Below are positions 1 to 10,365 of a stretch of DNA of 64,000 nt, one piece after another. The DNA lies in the NCBI GenBank assembly GCA_020635285.1, contig JACKAB010000009.1, positions 1-64,000 of the forward strand. Direction: 5' to 3'. The notes below the pieces were generated by a model that saw nothing but the letters and a program-made list of their open reading frames with translations, had not been told where the DNA came from and did no database searches. Made by a program: the position numbers and the translations under genes. The stretch is from Ignavibacteriales bacterium. Its GTDB lineage: Bacteria; Bacteroidota; Ignavibacteria; Ignavibacteriales; Melioribacteraceae. How positions within the stretch are numbered: position 1 is the first letter of the stretch; each line of letters starts with the position of its first letter.

Positions 1-1
1 A

Positions 2-2361
2 GAAACTGGTGGATCATTAATAAAGATATTCTCTAAGAACCATCAATACTTGGGCGTTAATAATGTTATAGAAAAATTTAGTAATCTCGATGCAAGTAAA
101 GGTAGGCTTGGCGTATTCTGGCATACACAAGGCAGTGGTAAAAGCTTTTCAATGATATTCTTCACGCAAAAGATTCTTAGAAATTATGGAGGCAACTATA
201 CATTTGTAATTGTTACTGATAGAAAAGAGCTAGATGGTCAGATCTATAAAAACTTTGCAAATTGCGGCGCAGTTACTGAAGTAGAAGTCCATGCAGAGAG
301 TAGAGCACACCTTAAACAATTACTAACAGAAAATCATAGAAACATTTTTACGCTGGTTCATAAGTTTGGAACAAATACAGACGAAGTAATGGAAGTAATA
401 TCAGATAGGAAAGATATTATTGTCATTACTGATGAAGCACACCGCTCGCAATATGATACTCTCGCGCTTAATATGCGTATTGCAATGCCGAATGCATCTT
501 TCCTTGCATTCACCGGTACACCATTAATTGATGGTGAAGAACTTACTAAAGATACATTTGGTGATTATGTAAGTGTTTATGATTTTAAACAGTCCATTGA
601 AGATAGAGCGACTGTACCTCTTTATTATGAAAATAGAATTCCAGAATTACAGTTGGATGACAAAGATTTATTTGATGAAAAAATACAAGATATTATTGAA
701 GCCGCTGAATTAGATGATGCTCAAGAAAGAAAACTGGAAAGAGAGTTCTCGCGAGAATATCATTTAATCACAAGAGAAGATAGACTTAACAAAATTGCTA
801 ATGATATAGTCGAACACTTTATGGGCAGAGGTTATAAAGGCAAAGCAATGATGGTTTGTATTGATAAGCCAACTGCAGTTAAGATGTATGATAAGGTTAA
901 AGATAAATGGGCGACTGAAATTAGCAAGCTAGAGGATTCAGTTTTAGTTGCAAGGGATAATAGAGAAAGAGAAATTATATCTGATAGACTGAAATATATG
1001 CAAGAAACTGAGATGGCAGTGATAGTTAGCCAAGAGCAAAATGAGATTAAGAAATTTAATGACCTTGGATTGGATATTGAAACTCATAGAAAGCGAATGG
1101 TAAATGAAAACATGGATGAAAAGTTTAAAGATCCAGAAGATCCATTCAGAATAGTTTTTGTTTGTGCAATGTGGATGACCGGATTTGACGCTCCATCAGT
1201 ATCAACAATTTATCTTGATAAACCGATGAAGAACCATACACTGATGCAGACAATTGCTAGAGCCAACAGAGTATTCCAAGATAAACCAAATGGTCTAATA
1301 GTGGATTATATTGGTATATTCCGCAACCTAGAAAAAGCTTTAGCTATTTATGGAACTGGTTCTATTGACGATGGCATTACTCCGGTAAAATCAAAGGATG
1401 TGTTGGTTAAAGATTTAGCTAAAGAAATTAAGGCAACCAAAACACTATGTAAAAATCATGATGTAGTTTTAGATGATATTCAAGCTGCAGAGGCATTAGT
1501 TAAAATTAAGTTAATTGACGAGGCGGTCAATTTATTAGTAGCTAATGATAAGATTAAAAATAATTATTTGGCTCAAGCAAATTATGTTCAAAAATTATTC
1601 AAAGCAATATTGCCTGATCCACTTTCAAATACATTTCTACTCGACACAAAACTAATAAAAGTAATCGCAGATAAGATTCGTTCATTAAATCCCACTCCTG
1701 ATATTACTGAGGTAATGAAAAGTATTGCGGAATTACTTGATGAATCTGTAAAAACAGAAGGGTACTTAATTAAAGAAACGCCTGAAATTGATTTAACAAA
1801 GATTGATTTCAAAAGTCTCAAAAAGATGTTTGAGAAAGGGAAGAAATTTACACAAGCAGAAAAACTGAAGAATGCTCTCCAACACAAGATAGCCGTTATG
1901 ATCCAACTGAATAAGGGTAGAATGGATTTTGCTGAAAAGTTGCAAGAGATGATTGATGAATATAATGCTGGATCAAGTAATGTTGAAGAATTCTTTGATA
2001 AACTTATGAAGTTTGCAAAAGATTTAAATGAAGAAGAGAGTAGAGGAATAAAAGAACAACTAAGCGAAGAAGAGCTTGCATTATTTGATATACTCAAAAA
2101 ACAAAACCTTAGCGAAAAGACAAAACAAAAGTGAAGATTGCTGCCAAGGAATTGCTTACTAAACTTAAAGCTGGACGTCTCGTTTTAGATTGGAGAAAAC
2201 GGCAGCAAACTAGGGCTAGTGTACTTTTAGCTATAGAGGAAGCTTTAGATGAAAATCTTCCAGTTGTGTATACTCCCGAATTATATAAACAAAAATGTCA
2301 ATATGCTTACGAGCATATTTATGAAAATTACTTTGGTGATGGTAGAAGTATTTATAACTAA
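2..2361 (+). CDS. hsdR: Type I restriction enzyme R subunit, 5' partial, one frameshift
   Basis: This is the motor and nuclease subunit of a type I restriction-modification system; it translocates DNA and cuts foreign DNA. The reading frame is already open at base 2, so the N-terminal nuclease domain lies outside the window. Visible SF2 motifs are Walker A (TQGSGKS, near base 130), DEAH (DEAHRSQ, near 430), TGTP (near 515) and the motif VI region QTIARANR (near 1250). The first frame stops at 2134, but the next frame (2131-2361) encodes the usual HsdR C-terminus with LVLDWRKRQQTRA and YTPELYKQKC. Adding one A to the A-run near 2117 joins them as SEKDKTKVKIAAKELL, so I treat them as one gene with an indel. 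HsdM and HsdS are not in the window and are presumably to the left. Confidence 0.9.
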
Positions 2362-2393
2362 TTTTTATTACTAATCTATTTTGTGGAGATAAT

Positions 2394-3363
2394 ATGGAAC
2401 AACAAAGTGGTACCTGCCCTGTTTGTGATGACTCAGCTTCTATTGATTCATCGAATAAAGATACATTGAAGGTTGAATGTAGAATGTGTGGGAAATTTGA
2501 AATTACAATTGAAGCTTTAAAATTATTTAATGAAAGCTCAACTCATTCCAAAATCATTTTATTTCAAGAATGGGTTTCATCTAATCAAGGAAAAATAGTT
2601 GATGAAAGATTAGTGGAAATATTAGTTGCGCCTTACCCTTTGCCATCAATTCTCTTGTACTTGATGATTTATGCTTGTGGCTCGGAAGTAAACTGGAAGG
2701 AACTAAACTCTTCCATTGATATATCCTCACTTGAACTATTAGGGATTATCAAAGTGCATTCAGAAGAAGAATTATTGTATGTTCTACAACAGTTTTCTCA
2801 AATGGGTTATATTGGATATACTTATGAAGACAGAATTAGAGGAATTGAATCAATAACCTTAAGTATGAAATTTTAGGGTGGCAAAATTATGAGCAGTTAT
2901 CCCTTGTAAGTGGAAGTAACAATAAAGCATTTATTAGTAAGTCTATCGCAAATGAAAAAAATATCAAAATCTTTAATGAAGTTATAAAACCTGCTGTTCA
3001 AGAATCTGGATTTAAGCTATATGACTTTGAGTATGGAGCTAGAGATGGAAACATAAACAATCTTATAAGGGATGATATTCTTAATGCTAAGTTTGTTATT
3101 GCTGATCTATTTTCAGAGTCAAATAGAACTTATTGGGAAATAGGCTTTGCTGAAGCACTTGAAAAACCAATATTTTTCATTTGTGAAAAAGAATTATTTG
3201 ACGAAGTTAAGAATAGAGATAAATACAATCAAGATGATTTTGAATTCAATCATATCCAAATATTGTTATTTGAAAAAATAAATTGAATGAGTTTAAAGAT
3301 TTATTAAAAGCAACAATTAGAAAATCTTTTATAACTGGTTGTGAATTGGATAGTCCAGAATAA
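2394..3363 (+). CDS. Zinc-ribbon plus nucleoside deoxyribosyltransferase-like protein, two frameshifts
   Basis: The first open part (2394-2876, 160 residues) begins with a zinc-ribbon pattern (CPVC, then CRMC) followed by a helical stretch. It stops at 2876, but the next frame continues without a gap into a domain with ADLFSESNRTYWEIGFAEAL and KPIFFICEKELF, and after a second shift near 3285 ends as FKDLLKATIRKSF at 3363. The pattern ADL followed by a Y-x-E-x-G-x-A-x-A-L-x-K-P-x-I stretch is typical of nucleoside 2-deoxyribosyltransferase/TIR-like folds, and I recall proteins of this zinc-ribbon plus ADL layout, usually left as hypothetical. It follows hsdR by 32 bp with a GGAG-type ribosome site, so a defence role is plausible but is inference. 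Confidence 0.6.
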
Positions 3364-3402
3364 AAATAAATGTATTGAGTATTTGTAAACATCAAACCTA
3401 AT

Positions 3403-3935
3403 TTAATGATTTGTAAATGGATAGGATAAACTAAGCAACCCTATCATAGAAATATCGCTCGTGTACATGCTTCCACGTCTTATTATTTTTATGTTGTAAA
3501 TAGTTGGTATGGATACATTAAATTGTTCAGCAAGCTTTTTTGCGGAGTCTTCAACAAAGAATCTTATATAATTTACAATTCCTTCATGAAGCTTAGCACT
3601 GGTGCATAAAGATCCTTGGGCTTGTCTGTCGCTCCTTGTCATATCGTCTGAATTATCTTGATAGGTTCCTCTTCTTAAATGTTCTGGATTTATGCAGTGG
3701 GTATTGTTACAAGTATGTCTAATAAGCTCGCCTTCCGAATTTCTTCATTCCATTTGTAGAACATATACCTATGCATATCCCAAAGCCTACCATCTCGCCT
3801 TACATTTGGATATTCTCCATCATTGGTTTTATGAGATGTACAAATTAGGCATCCATTCTCGTTTAAAACGCCTTGTATGGGTTTACAATTTTTATGTTTT
3901 TGGCCTTCTGGTATTGTTAGTAAAGCACTTTCCAT
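3403..3935 (-). CDS. HNH endonuclease with C-terminal helix-turn-helix, one frameshift
   Basis: Read on the minus strand from 3935, the protein carries CLICTSHKTNDGEYP and WDMHRYMFYKWN, then after a shift near 3720 RHTCNNTHCINPEHL and GTYQDNSDD, the usual zinc-binding HNH arrangement of phage and homing-type endonucleases. The tail (3403-3642) has SAKKLAEQFNVSIPTIYNI, a helix-turn-helix of the kind that follows such nucleases. The two pieces (3690-3935 and 3403-3642) are separated by one indel and otherwise form one gene of about 177 residues. It sits between a defence-like gene and a methyltransferase-like gene on the opposite strand to hsdR. Free-standing HNH genes are commonly mobile. Confidence 0.75.
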
Positions 3936-4360
3936 TGGTGTATCCTTGCTTTGTTATTGAAATATTCAATTACAAAAATGCGTCAGTGGAAATGTGAGAT
4001 CAAGAACAAATGTTGTTAAATCACGGTGATTTTATGGTAAATCGATTATAAGTTCTCCAGTTTAATTCTAATAAACTTTGATCAAATCAATTCCTCATAT
4101 TTTTATTTTTAATTCATTTTATATATTTAAAACTCCATTTTAATTATGGAGTTCCTATAAAACGGATAATCGGTTTTACTAGAACCGGTTTTCTGTTGTT
4201 TTGTTTTCTCCTTTAGTTTGGTGCTACTAACACCGGCTAGAGGGTTTTTATTTTATTCTGAGTAAATTATTTTGAGTAACTCACTTAAAATGACCTAGTA
4301 GTTTAAAATGAAAAAGACGCCATATAGACGCCTTCTTGAATTAAATATTTATGTTCAAAG
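3936..4360. other. Intergenic region with small hairpins
   Basis: No convincing gene is seen here. A perfect 8-bp stem with 7-base loop lies at 4131-4138/4146-4153, and a short direct repeat (AGACGCC twice) lies near 4313-4330. The hairpin could end transcripts from either side, but neither side has a clean T-run. The open frame on the plus strand across 3692-3997 is a shadow of the HNH gene. Confidence 0.4.
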
Positions 4361-5127
4361 TTATACTTCGATTGGATTTTGTACTAGGTCAGTTAAACTA
4401 GCTTTCCATATATCAAAGTCTATAATTCTATCATACACATTGAAAATAAACATTAACATAGTTCTGGCATTATTACCACGTGCCTTATCTTTGTAATTAA
4501 ATATTACTAATGGATCTAAAGATTTTTCATACTTATTAGCTATATCATTAATAAATCTAGGAACTCCACTCATTCTTACATTATAAGCTGATAAATACTT
4601 ACCTTTACCGTCTCTATATTTTGAATACTTAGAAAACACTGTAAGTTGTTCAAGTGTATTATCAGAAGTTTCATTACCATCTATTATAGTTAAAGCTAAA
4701 AGTCCATTATCTTTTATTAAATCTCTTTTAAATATTGTATCTAAGCTAGATATTTTAGTTTTAGAAAACTGACCACAATAATCTAACCACATAAAATCAA
4801 ACTTGGCATCAGTCTTTTTCCAAAACTTAAGATCTGTACTATGTTCATAATGCATTGTAGGAGCATTGGTTTTTGTAAAACTAATGTTTGTTCATAAATT
4901 GCTTTGTTTGATTCAACACCGTATAATTTTAATTTCTTTTTATATGCTTCAGTAAGACTTGATTCCATTGTAAATGAAGTACCTGGTAATGTAAAGCCAG
5001 TAATAGGTTCATTATTGATAAACTTTTTAGTTATTTCATCAAATAAACTATTTCTAACAATATTTTTAACTCTTGATTCTTGTAAACTATTCTTAAAAGT
5101 TTTTTTCCCCTTTGCTACGGCAACCAT
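4361..5127 (-). CDS. SAM-dependent methyltransferase-like protein, one frameshift
   Basis: The start at 5127 is preceded on the minus strand by AGGAATAAT, a fair ribosome site. The first part (5127-4783) contains GFTLPGTSFTME and LYGVESNKAIYEQ, and the second part (4855-4361) contains FDFMWLDYCGQFSK, a run ending LIKDNGLLALTI, and YNVRMSGVPRF. Aligned end to end they read as a Rossmann-type methyltransferase: an acidic residue after strand 2 (GVE), a motif IV-like DYCG, and a later KDNGLLALTI strand. The split near 4850 is a single indel. I do not recognise the substrate; genes with this DYCG signature occur in phages and mobile elements. Total length is about 255 residues. Confidence 0.5.
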
Positions 5128-5365
5128 ATATTATTCCTATTTTAGTGATAAAATAAATTGATTTCAGAATTGGCAATTAAATAATTAGTACTTAATCAGG
5201 GCCTTTTGATGTTGAAGTACCTACATATCAACAAAAATATAAATTACAATCTCCAAATATTTAGGTACAAAAAGTAATTATTTTTCACAAAAATAAATAT
5301 GAAAAATTTAAGTGATATTTAAATCTGAAAATATAATAATAATGATTGTAAAAATAATCATTTCA
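5128..5365. other. Intergenic region at the inverted polymerase segment edge
   Basis: No gene is seen. A 7-bp hairpin (5341-5347/5356-5362) lies directly beyond the stop of the minus-strand polymerase half. This is where the left edge of the putative inversion would be. Confidence 0.4.
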
Positions 5366-6982
5366 TTAGCCATAATTCTTATCAACCATCTGCATAGCAT
5401 CCTTGAGCACTCCAAGAGATCTTTGACTAAGCAGATCAATTTTTACAAGCCCTAAATCTTCAATAGGATACATGTCTGGTTGTGTTATTATTAAACCAAC
5501 TCCTTTATTAGATGCATACTCAAGTGCCACATAATTAGTAATAGATTCTTTAGAAATTATAATCCCACACGGGTGAATACTTGCATTCCTAGGTATTCCT
5601 CCAAGCTGTGAAGCAATCTCAATTATCTTTACCCAAAAGTCATCCTTGAAATTAACGTTTTTAGCTTCAGGAAACTTCTGAGAAAGTATTGGTAGGTTTT
5701 CAGCTTTTGTCCATGGAATGAATTTACTGAATTCAGATACTTGAGCATCACTGACTCCAAATGCCTTAGCGGTTGATCTAAATGCAGAACGTGCTCTAAA
5801 GGTAACATGGGTACTTATAAAAGCTACTTTATCATATGAGTATTTCTCATAAACGTATTTAACCAAGCTATCTCTTTCTTTCCATGAGAAATCTAAGTCA
5901 ACATCTGGTGGAGATTTACGCCCCTTATTTAAGAACCTTTCAAAATATAAATTATGCTTGATTGGATCCATTTGAGTAAAACCAAGACAATAAGCAACAA
6001 GGCTGTTTGCCGCTGAACCTCTGCCAATATTCATCATATTTCTTCTTCTAGCTTCATTTACAATATCCCAGACAACTAAAAAGTAATCTGAATATCCCAG
6101 CTCATCTATAACCTCTAATTCATATTGTAGTCTCGCAATTGCTTTTTCTGTTAGCGGTTTATACTTAATGGATAAACCTTTAAATGCTATTTTCCATAAA
6201 TAGGAGTAAGCAGTTTCACCCAATGGCAATGGGTAGCTTGGGAATTTATACTTCCCGATTTCAAGTTCTACATTACAATTTTGTACGATATACTTTATGT
6301 TCAATAATGCTTCAGGTATCTTCTTCCACTCTGAGAGTAGTTCTTCATCAGTTATTAGAAAAAACTCTTCATCAACTATATCTTCCTTGGTAAGTTGAGC
6401 AACTGGTTTATTTAACCTTATTGCGCTTACGACTAAATGAAGGTTATAATCCTCTTGCCTTAGAAAATAGGCTGGAGCGGAAGCTACAATCTTTAAATTA
6501 TTAGTTCTTGCAAATTCATATAAAGTTCGAGTAATCCTTTTTTGCTTATTAGTTATAATAAGTTCAACGTAAAGGTTCCTTTTTAATTCTTCGGTAATAT
6601 TTACCAACTTCAATAAATCTAATGAGGCAGTAATGTAAAACATGTTATTTGAGATATTTTCAAATAAGCTGGTTAATTGGAAACCTTCTTTAAGATTCCG
6701 TGTTGTTATGGTTTTACACAGCTCTGAATAACCAACTCTGTTTTTTGCAATAATGATAGTGTTTAGCTTTTTGTTTTCTGGATCGTCTATAAAAGCGCCA
6801 AAAATTGGTTTTAAGTTTTCTTCCTTTGCTAAACGTGCTAACTCAATCAATCCGCTCATTCTATTTGTATCAGTCAAACAAACGAAACTACTCTCACTTT
6901 TTTTTGCATATTTAATCAAATCTGGAATTGATATTGTACCTTGAAGAAATGAATGAACCGAATGAACGTGTAAACTAACCAT
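5366..6982 (-). CDS. dnaE: DNA polymerase III alpha (DnaE-type), N-terminal half
   Basis: This 538-residue frame is the front half of a C-family DNA polymerase. It starts with a PHP domain (HVHSVHSFLQG, then LTDTN) and continues into the polymerase palm with NIGRGSAANS near residue 318 and the catalytic pair in PDVDLDF near 359-365; the third catalytic aspartate is in VKIDLL near 516. It then stops after VLKDAMQMVDKNYG, exactly where family members continue into the fingers. The missing rest is encoded by the plus-strand gene starting 49 bp away at 7032. No split-intein sequence follows the last residues. The style (no dnaQ, next to SRAP genes) fits the SOS-associated, error-prone branch (DnaE2/ImuC-like) rather than the main replicase. 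It is unlikely to work without the other half. Confidence 0.85.
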   Translation of the reverse strand: MVSLHVHSVHSFLQGTISIPDLIKYAKKSESSFVCLTDTNRMSGLIELARLAKEENLKPIFGAFIDDPENKKLNTIIIAKNRVGYSELCKTITTRNLKEGFQLTSLFENISNNMFYITASLDLLKLVNITEELKRNLYVELIITNKQKRITRTLYEFARTNNLKIVASAPAYFLRQEDYNLHLVVSAIRLNKPVAQLTKEDIVDEEFFLITDEELLSEWKKIPEALLNIKYIVQNCNVELEIGKYKFPSYPLPLGETAYSYLWKIAFKGLSIKYKPLTEKAIARLQYELEVIDELGYSDYFLVVWDIVNEARRRNMMNIGRGSAANSLVAYCLGFTQMDPIKHNLYFERFLNKGRKSPPDVDLDFSWKERDSLVKYVYEKYSYDKVAFISTHVTFRARSAFRSTAKAFGVSDAQVSEFSKFIPWTKAENLPILSQKFPEAKNVNFKDDFWVKIIEIASQLGGIPRNASIHPCGIIISKESITNYVALEYASNKGVGLIITQPDMYPIEDLGLVKIDLLSQRSLGVLKDAMQMVDKNYG

Positions 6983-7031
6983 TTAATGATGTTTTGTTAT
7001 TTAAAATTAATTATATATTATTAGTGAACAA

Positions 7032-8705
7032 ATGTACACTATTAATCACCAAAATATCAACTCTAAATTGCTGGATTTAAAGGATTTTTCACTTCCTACC
7101 AATGCAAATTCATCTCCTTTAAGGATTTATGAAAGAATTCCGTCAAGTGTTGTAGATATTTATGATTTTGAAATGATTTTCCATGACCAAAAGACTATGG
7201 AGTTGATTAGAAATGGAAATACTATTGGCTGTTTTTACATCGAAAGTCCAGGAATGCGCTCACTACTAAAAAGGCTAAGTTGTGATACTTTTGAGATGCT
7301 TACGGCAGCCAGTTCCATTATTAGACCAGGAGTTGCTGAAAGCGGTATGATGCAGGAATTTATTGACAGACACCATGATGTTAGGAAGAGAAAGTACTTG
7401 GTTCCGGAAATGGAGGAATATTTAGGTGAAACATATGGAGTAATGATATATCAGGAAGATGTAATAAAGGTGGCTCACCACATTGCAGGATTATCACTCG
7501 AAGAAGCAGATTTATTGCGGCGCGCCATGTCAGGTAAAATGAGATCACATGAGGCAATGCAAAAGATAAAAGATAACTTCTTTACTTCATGCAAGAATAA
7601 AAACTACACTGACGAAATTGCCAATGAATTATGGAGACAAATAGAATCATTTGCTGGTTATGCATTTTGTAAAGCTCACAGCGGTTCATTTGCTATGCTT
7701 TCATATCAGGTAGCATATTTAAAAGCTCATTTCCCGGCAGAATTTATGGCTGGTGTTCTTACAAATCGTGGTGGTTATTATGCGCCTGCAGTGTATATTC
7801 AAGAGTGTAAAAGGTTGGGGCTTAAAGTTTATTTACCATGCGTCAATAACAGCGGTTATGAGTACTTGGGATATAAAGATGAAATACGAATTGGCTTAAT
7901 GGCATTAAAGAATCTGACTAAAAATACCATTGATAATATTATTAATGAAAGGGAGCGAAGAGGTAAATATAAATCACTTTTAGACTTTGTGATAAGAACC
8001 AAAATTGGTAAAGCAGAAGTAAAAATACTTACTATTGTTGGAGCTATGGATTGTTTTGCTGGAACACGATTATCACATTATAGAAATATTGATTTAATAT
8101 TTAGTTACAATGAAGAACTCTCGAATTGTCAAAATGAACTATTTCCCAAATACCTATCTAGCAATATTAAGTTTTTCAAGGAGACTGATAATTATCGAAT
8201 TGAGGAAATCTGCACCTTTGAATATGAGCATTTAGGCTATATGGTAACTCAGCATCCTCTTTACTTTTATAGAAAATACACTGAAAGAGAAGATATTGTT
8301 AAAGCCAAAGACATGAAAAATTTTAATAATCAAAAGATCAAAATGATAGGCTGGTTTATGACTTCAAAAGAATAAAAACCAAGAAGGGTAATATTATGAA
8401 GTTCCTTTCACTTGAAGATGAATCTGATACTTTTGAAGCGGTTATATTTCCAAGGTTTATGAGCAGTACGCAGAAATAATTATGTCTATGGGACCATACT
8501 TAGTGTATGGTAAAGTAGATAGTAAAAATGGTAACAATTTAATTGTAGAAAAATAGCAGTACTATCATATAAAACAGTTCAATCCAGCTTATTCAAGGAT
8601 TCAGTTGAAAATACTTACTTCGGTGATGTTGGGAATTTCTATGATGATGAATTAGAGATTATTTCAGGGCTAGATACAGAAAAGTATAAAACTGCTTATC
8701 TATAA
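7032..8705 (+). CDS. dnaE: DNA polymerase III alpha (DnaE-type), C-terminal half, frameshifted tail
   Basis: Polymerase homology begins at about base 7150 (VVDIYDFEMIF, then GCFYIESPGMRSLL), which picks up within a few residues of where the minus-strand half stops. The finger residues DLLRRAMSGK, FAGYAFCKAHSGSFA and the NRGGYYAPAVYIQECKRLG stretch are typical of this family. The first 39 residues (7032-7148) do not look like polymerase and probably come from the former upstream region of the other half. The first frame stops at 8375, but indels near 8362, 8470 and 8555 restore an OB-fold-like tail (FLSLEDESDTFEAVIFP, then YLVYGKVDSKNG) ending at 8705. No clear ribosome site precedes 7032. Confidence 0.85.
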
Positions 8706-8726
8706 ATAGAAAAGAAGAAAAAGTTT

Positions 8727-8841
8727 ATGTGCGGCTTATTTGAAAACAGAATTGCGGAAAACAGGAAAAATTGAAATATTTGTTGAGTTCAATTTCAATA
8801 CATTATTCAACTTTCGGCAATATGTGAGAAAACTATTATAA
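8727..8841 (+). pseudogene. SRAP (YedK/HMCES-like) gene remnant
   Basis: The frame opens with MCGLFENRIAENR, very close to the start of the intact SRAP protein at 10366 (MCGRFENKVRED), including the Cys2 that becomes the catalytic residue. After one shift the next residues KIEIFVEFNFNTLFN resemble EKFAEFDISVFFN of the intact copy, and then the similarity ends and stops appear. It lies 21 bp after the polymerase tail, where an SRAP gene would be expected in an SOS mutagenesis cassette. It is truncated, not merely frameshifted, because the following DNA is the end of a porin gene on the other strand. Confidence 0.6.
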
Positions 8842-8870
8842 AAGATTTTTTAGTTTAAAAAGTAATTAAT

Positions 8871-10115
8871 TTAGAATAAAACTTGCAATCTAGTTCCAAA
8901 CGCAATTGTATGATCATTATTTATGCAAAGGCTTGGATTTATAACGTATTGTAAATCAGGCTGAATAGTTAAGAACTCAAGCAAGGAGAATTTGTAAGTT
9001 AATTCAAAAATATATTCATATTCTTCAATAATTCTACTAAGGCCTTTGTTTATTATCAACTGTCTATAACTGGAACTATTATGTGATGCAGCAATTGAAA
9101 TTCCACATATATCTTCATCTCTACCGGTAATTAATCCAACGTAATTTATTCCAACTCCATAATAACCATCAACTTGATTTACCTTTGTATCTGCAAAACC
9201 TATTCTGATGAATGCGGCCAAACCTTGATTAGTTACATTATTTTCTGCAAATAAAAATTTTTCTGCTGAAAGATAAAATCCGTAATTTCTTGTTTTTGGA
9301 AATGGGTTATCTGGATTATCTGAACTTATTAGTTTGTTAAATTTGTTGGTATAAAACCAAGTTCCAAGAGCAAATTTGAAATAACCATTTTCAAAGTTTT
9401 GTGAATTACTTAAAAGATTGATTTCAGATGAAATTAAAAACCCATCTCCACGAGATAATATTACTTTTGTTCCATTCGGATTATTCAAGTCGCCTGGAAT
9501 CCCATCAAAAATTGCTAACTTAAAATCTAGTGAGTTCGAAAAATTATATTTTGCTCTTAATGCCACTGAAGTTGTTGGAAAAATTGAGGGGCCGTTTTCT
9601 CCAGTCAGTGCAAATTCTGCTCCTATTCCATGTGAAGGATTTATAAAAATACTCGAAGTTTCTCTAGTGTCAAATTCTGAATTTAAATCAAATAAACCAA
9701 GAAGTAACGAAAGTTTTTTATCGAACAAATGTTGTTCAATAAAGAACTCATATAGTTTCCAAGTATTGTTAGCTTCAATATTACTTATACCTTGAATGGC
9801 ACCACAATATTTAGATAATGGCCCTCCATTATTACCTAAAATATGAGTATTGATTATTGCCCCATTCCAGCCAAAACTTCTATTGAGATCTAAGTCAAAT
9901 ATCAAGTCAAAATTGTCAAGATAAATAGACTTTCTGTACAATCCTCCTGATAGGTTTGAAAAAACTTCCCCAGTATAATTGAATTGAACATTAATCCCAT
10001 AGTCCTCAATTGAATTATTTATTTTATCTAAAACTAAGTTTTGAGCAGATAGAGTCATTGATAAAAACACTATTAGTAATGCTTTCATTAATTTAAAATA
10101 TAGTTTGTTTGTCAT
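8871..10115 (-). CDS. OprB-type carbohydrate-selective porin
   Basis: The 414-residue protein starts with a signal peptide (KALLIVFLSMTLSAQ) and contains the repeated beta-strand and aromatic pattern of an outer-membrane barrel. Segments such as WKLYEFFIEQHLF, LLLGLFDLNSEFD, FINPSHGIGAEFALTG and the LYRKSIYLDNFDL region match the OprB family, which forms sugar-selective channels in the outer membrane. It ends with an aromatic residue (QVLF), as most barrels do. The gene is intact and stands alone on the minus strand between the SRAP remnant and the intact SRAP gene, so it may have been inserted there. The substrate cannot be told from the sequence. Confidence 0.8.
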   Translation of the reverse strand: MTNKLYFKLMKALLIVFLSMTLSAQNLVLDKINNSIEDYGINVQFNYTGEVFSNLSGGLYRKSIYLDNFDLIFDLDLNRSFGWNGAIINTHILGNNGGPLSKYCGAIQGISNIEANNTWKLYEFFIEQHLFDKKLSLLLGLFDLNSEFDTRETSSIFINPSHGIGAEFALTGENGPSIFPTTSVALRAKYNFSNSLDFKLAIFDGIPGDLNNPNGTKVILSRGDGFLISSEINLLSNSQNFENGYFKFALGTWFYTNKFNKLISSDNPDNPFPKTRNYGFYLSAEKFLFAENNVTNQGLAAFIRIGFADTKVNQVDGYYGVGINYVGLITGRDEDICGISIAASHNSSSYRQLIINKGLSRIIEEYEYIFELTYKFSLLEFLTIQPDLQYVINPSLCINNDHTIAFGTRLQVLF

Positions 10116-10365
10116 TTAATATCTTTCTAAAATATTAAGAATACCGTATTTTGACCAATCGATCAGTATAATGGTTTATCTTTGTCAAATAATAAAGCTT
10201 ATTTAAACTTAATCTAAATAAGAATAATAGTCAATATAAAAATACTTAGTCATCTTTTAACCAGTAATATTACCCATTTAAGAATTTTCATTTAGTATGC
10301 TTCAATAATATCTTCAGACTTATTATATTTGCAGGAATATAAAAGACTCAAAGAAAGGAAATATT

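Noticed and set aside
3692..3997. Plus-strand open frame of 101 codons
   Set aside because: It lies antisense to the HNH endonuclease, whose motifs are clear.
5366..7150. Split intein explanation for the divided polymerase
   Set aside because: The N half ends right at the polymerase residues with no Cys-starting intein N part, and the leader of the C half lacks a typical intein end (His-Asn or Asn followed by Cys/Ser before family sequence).
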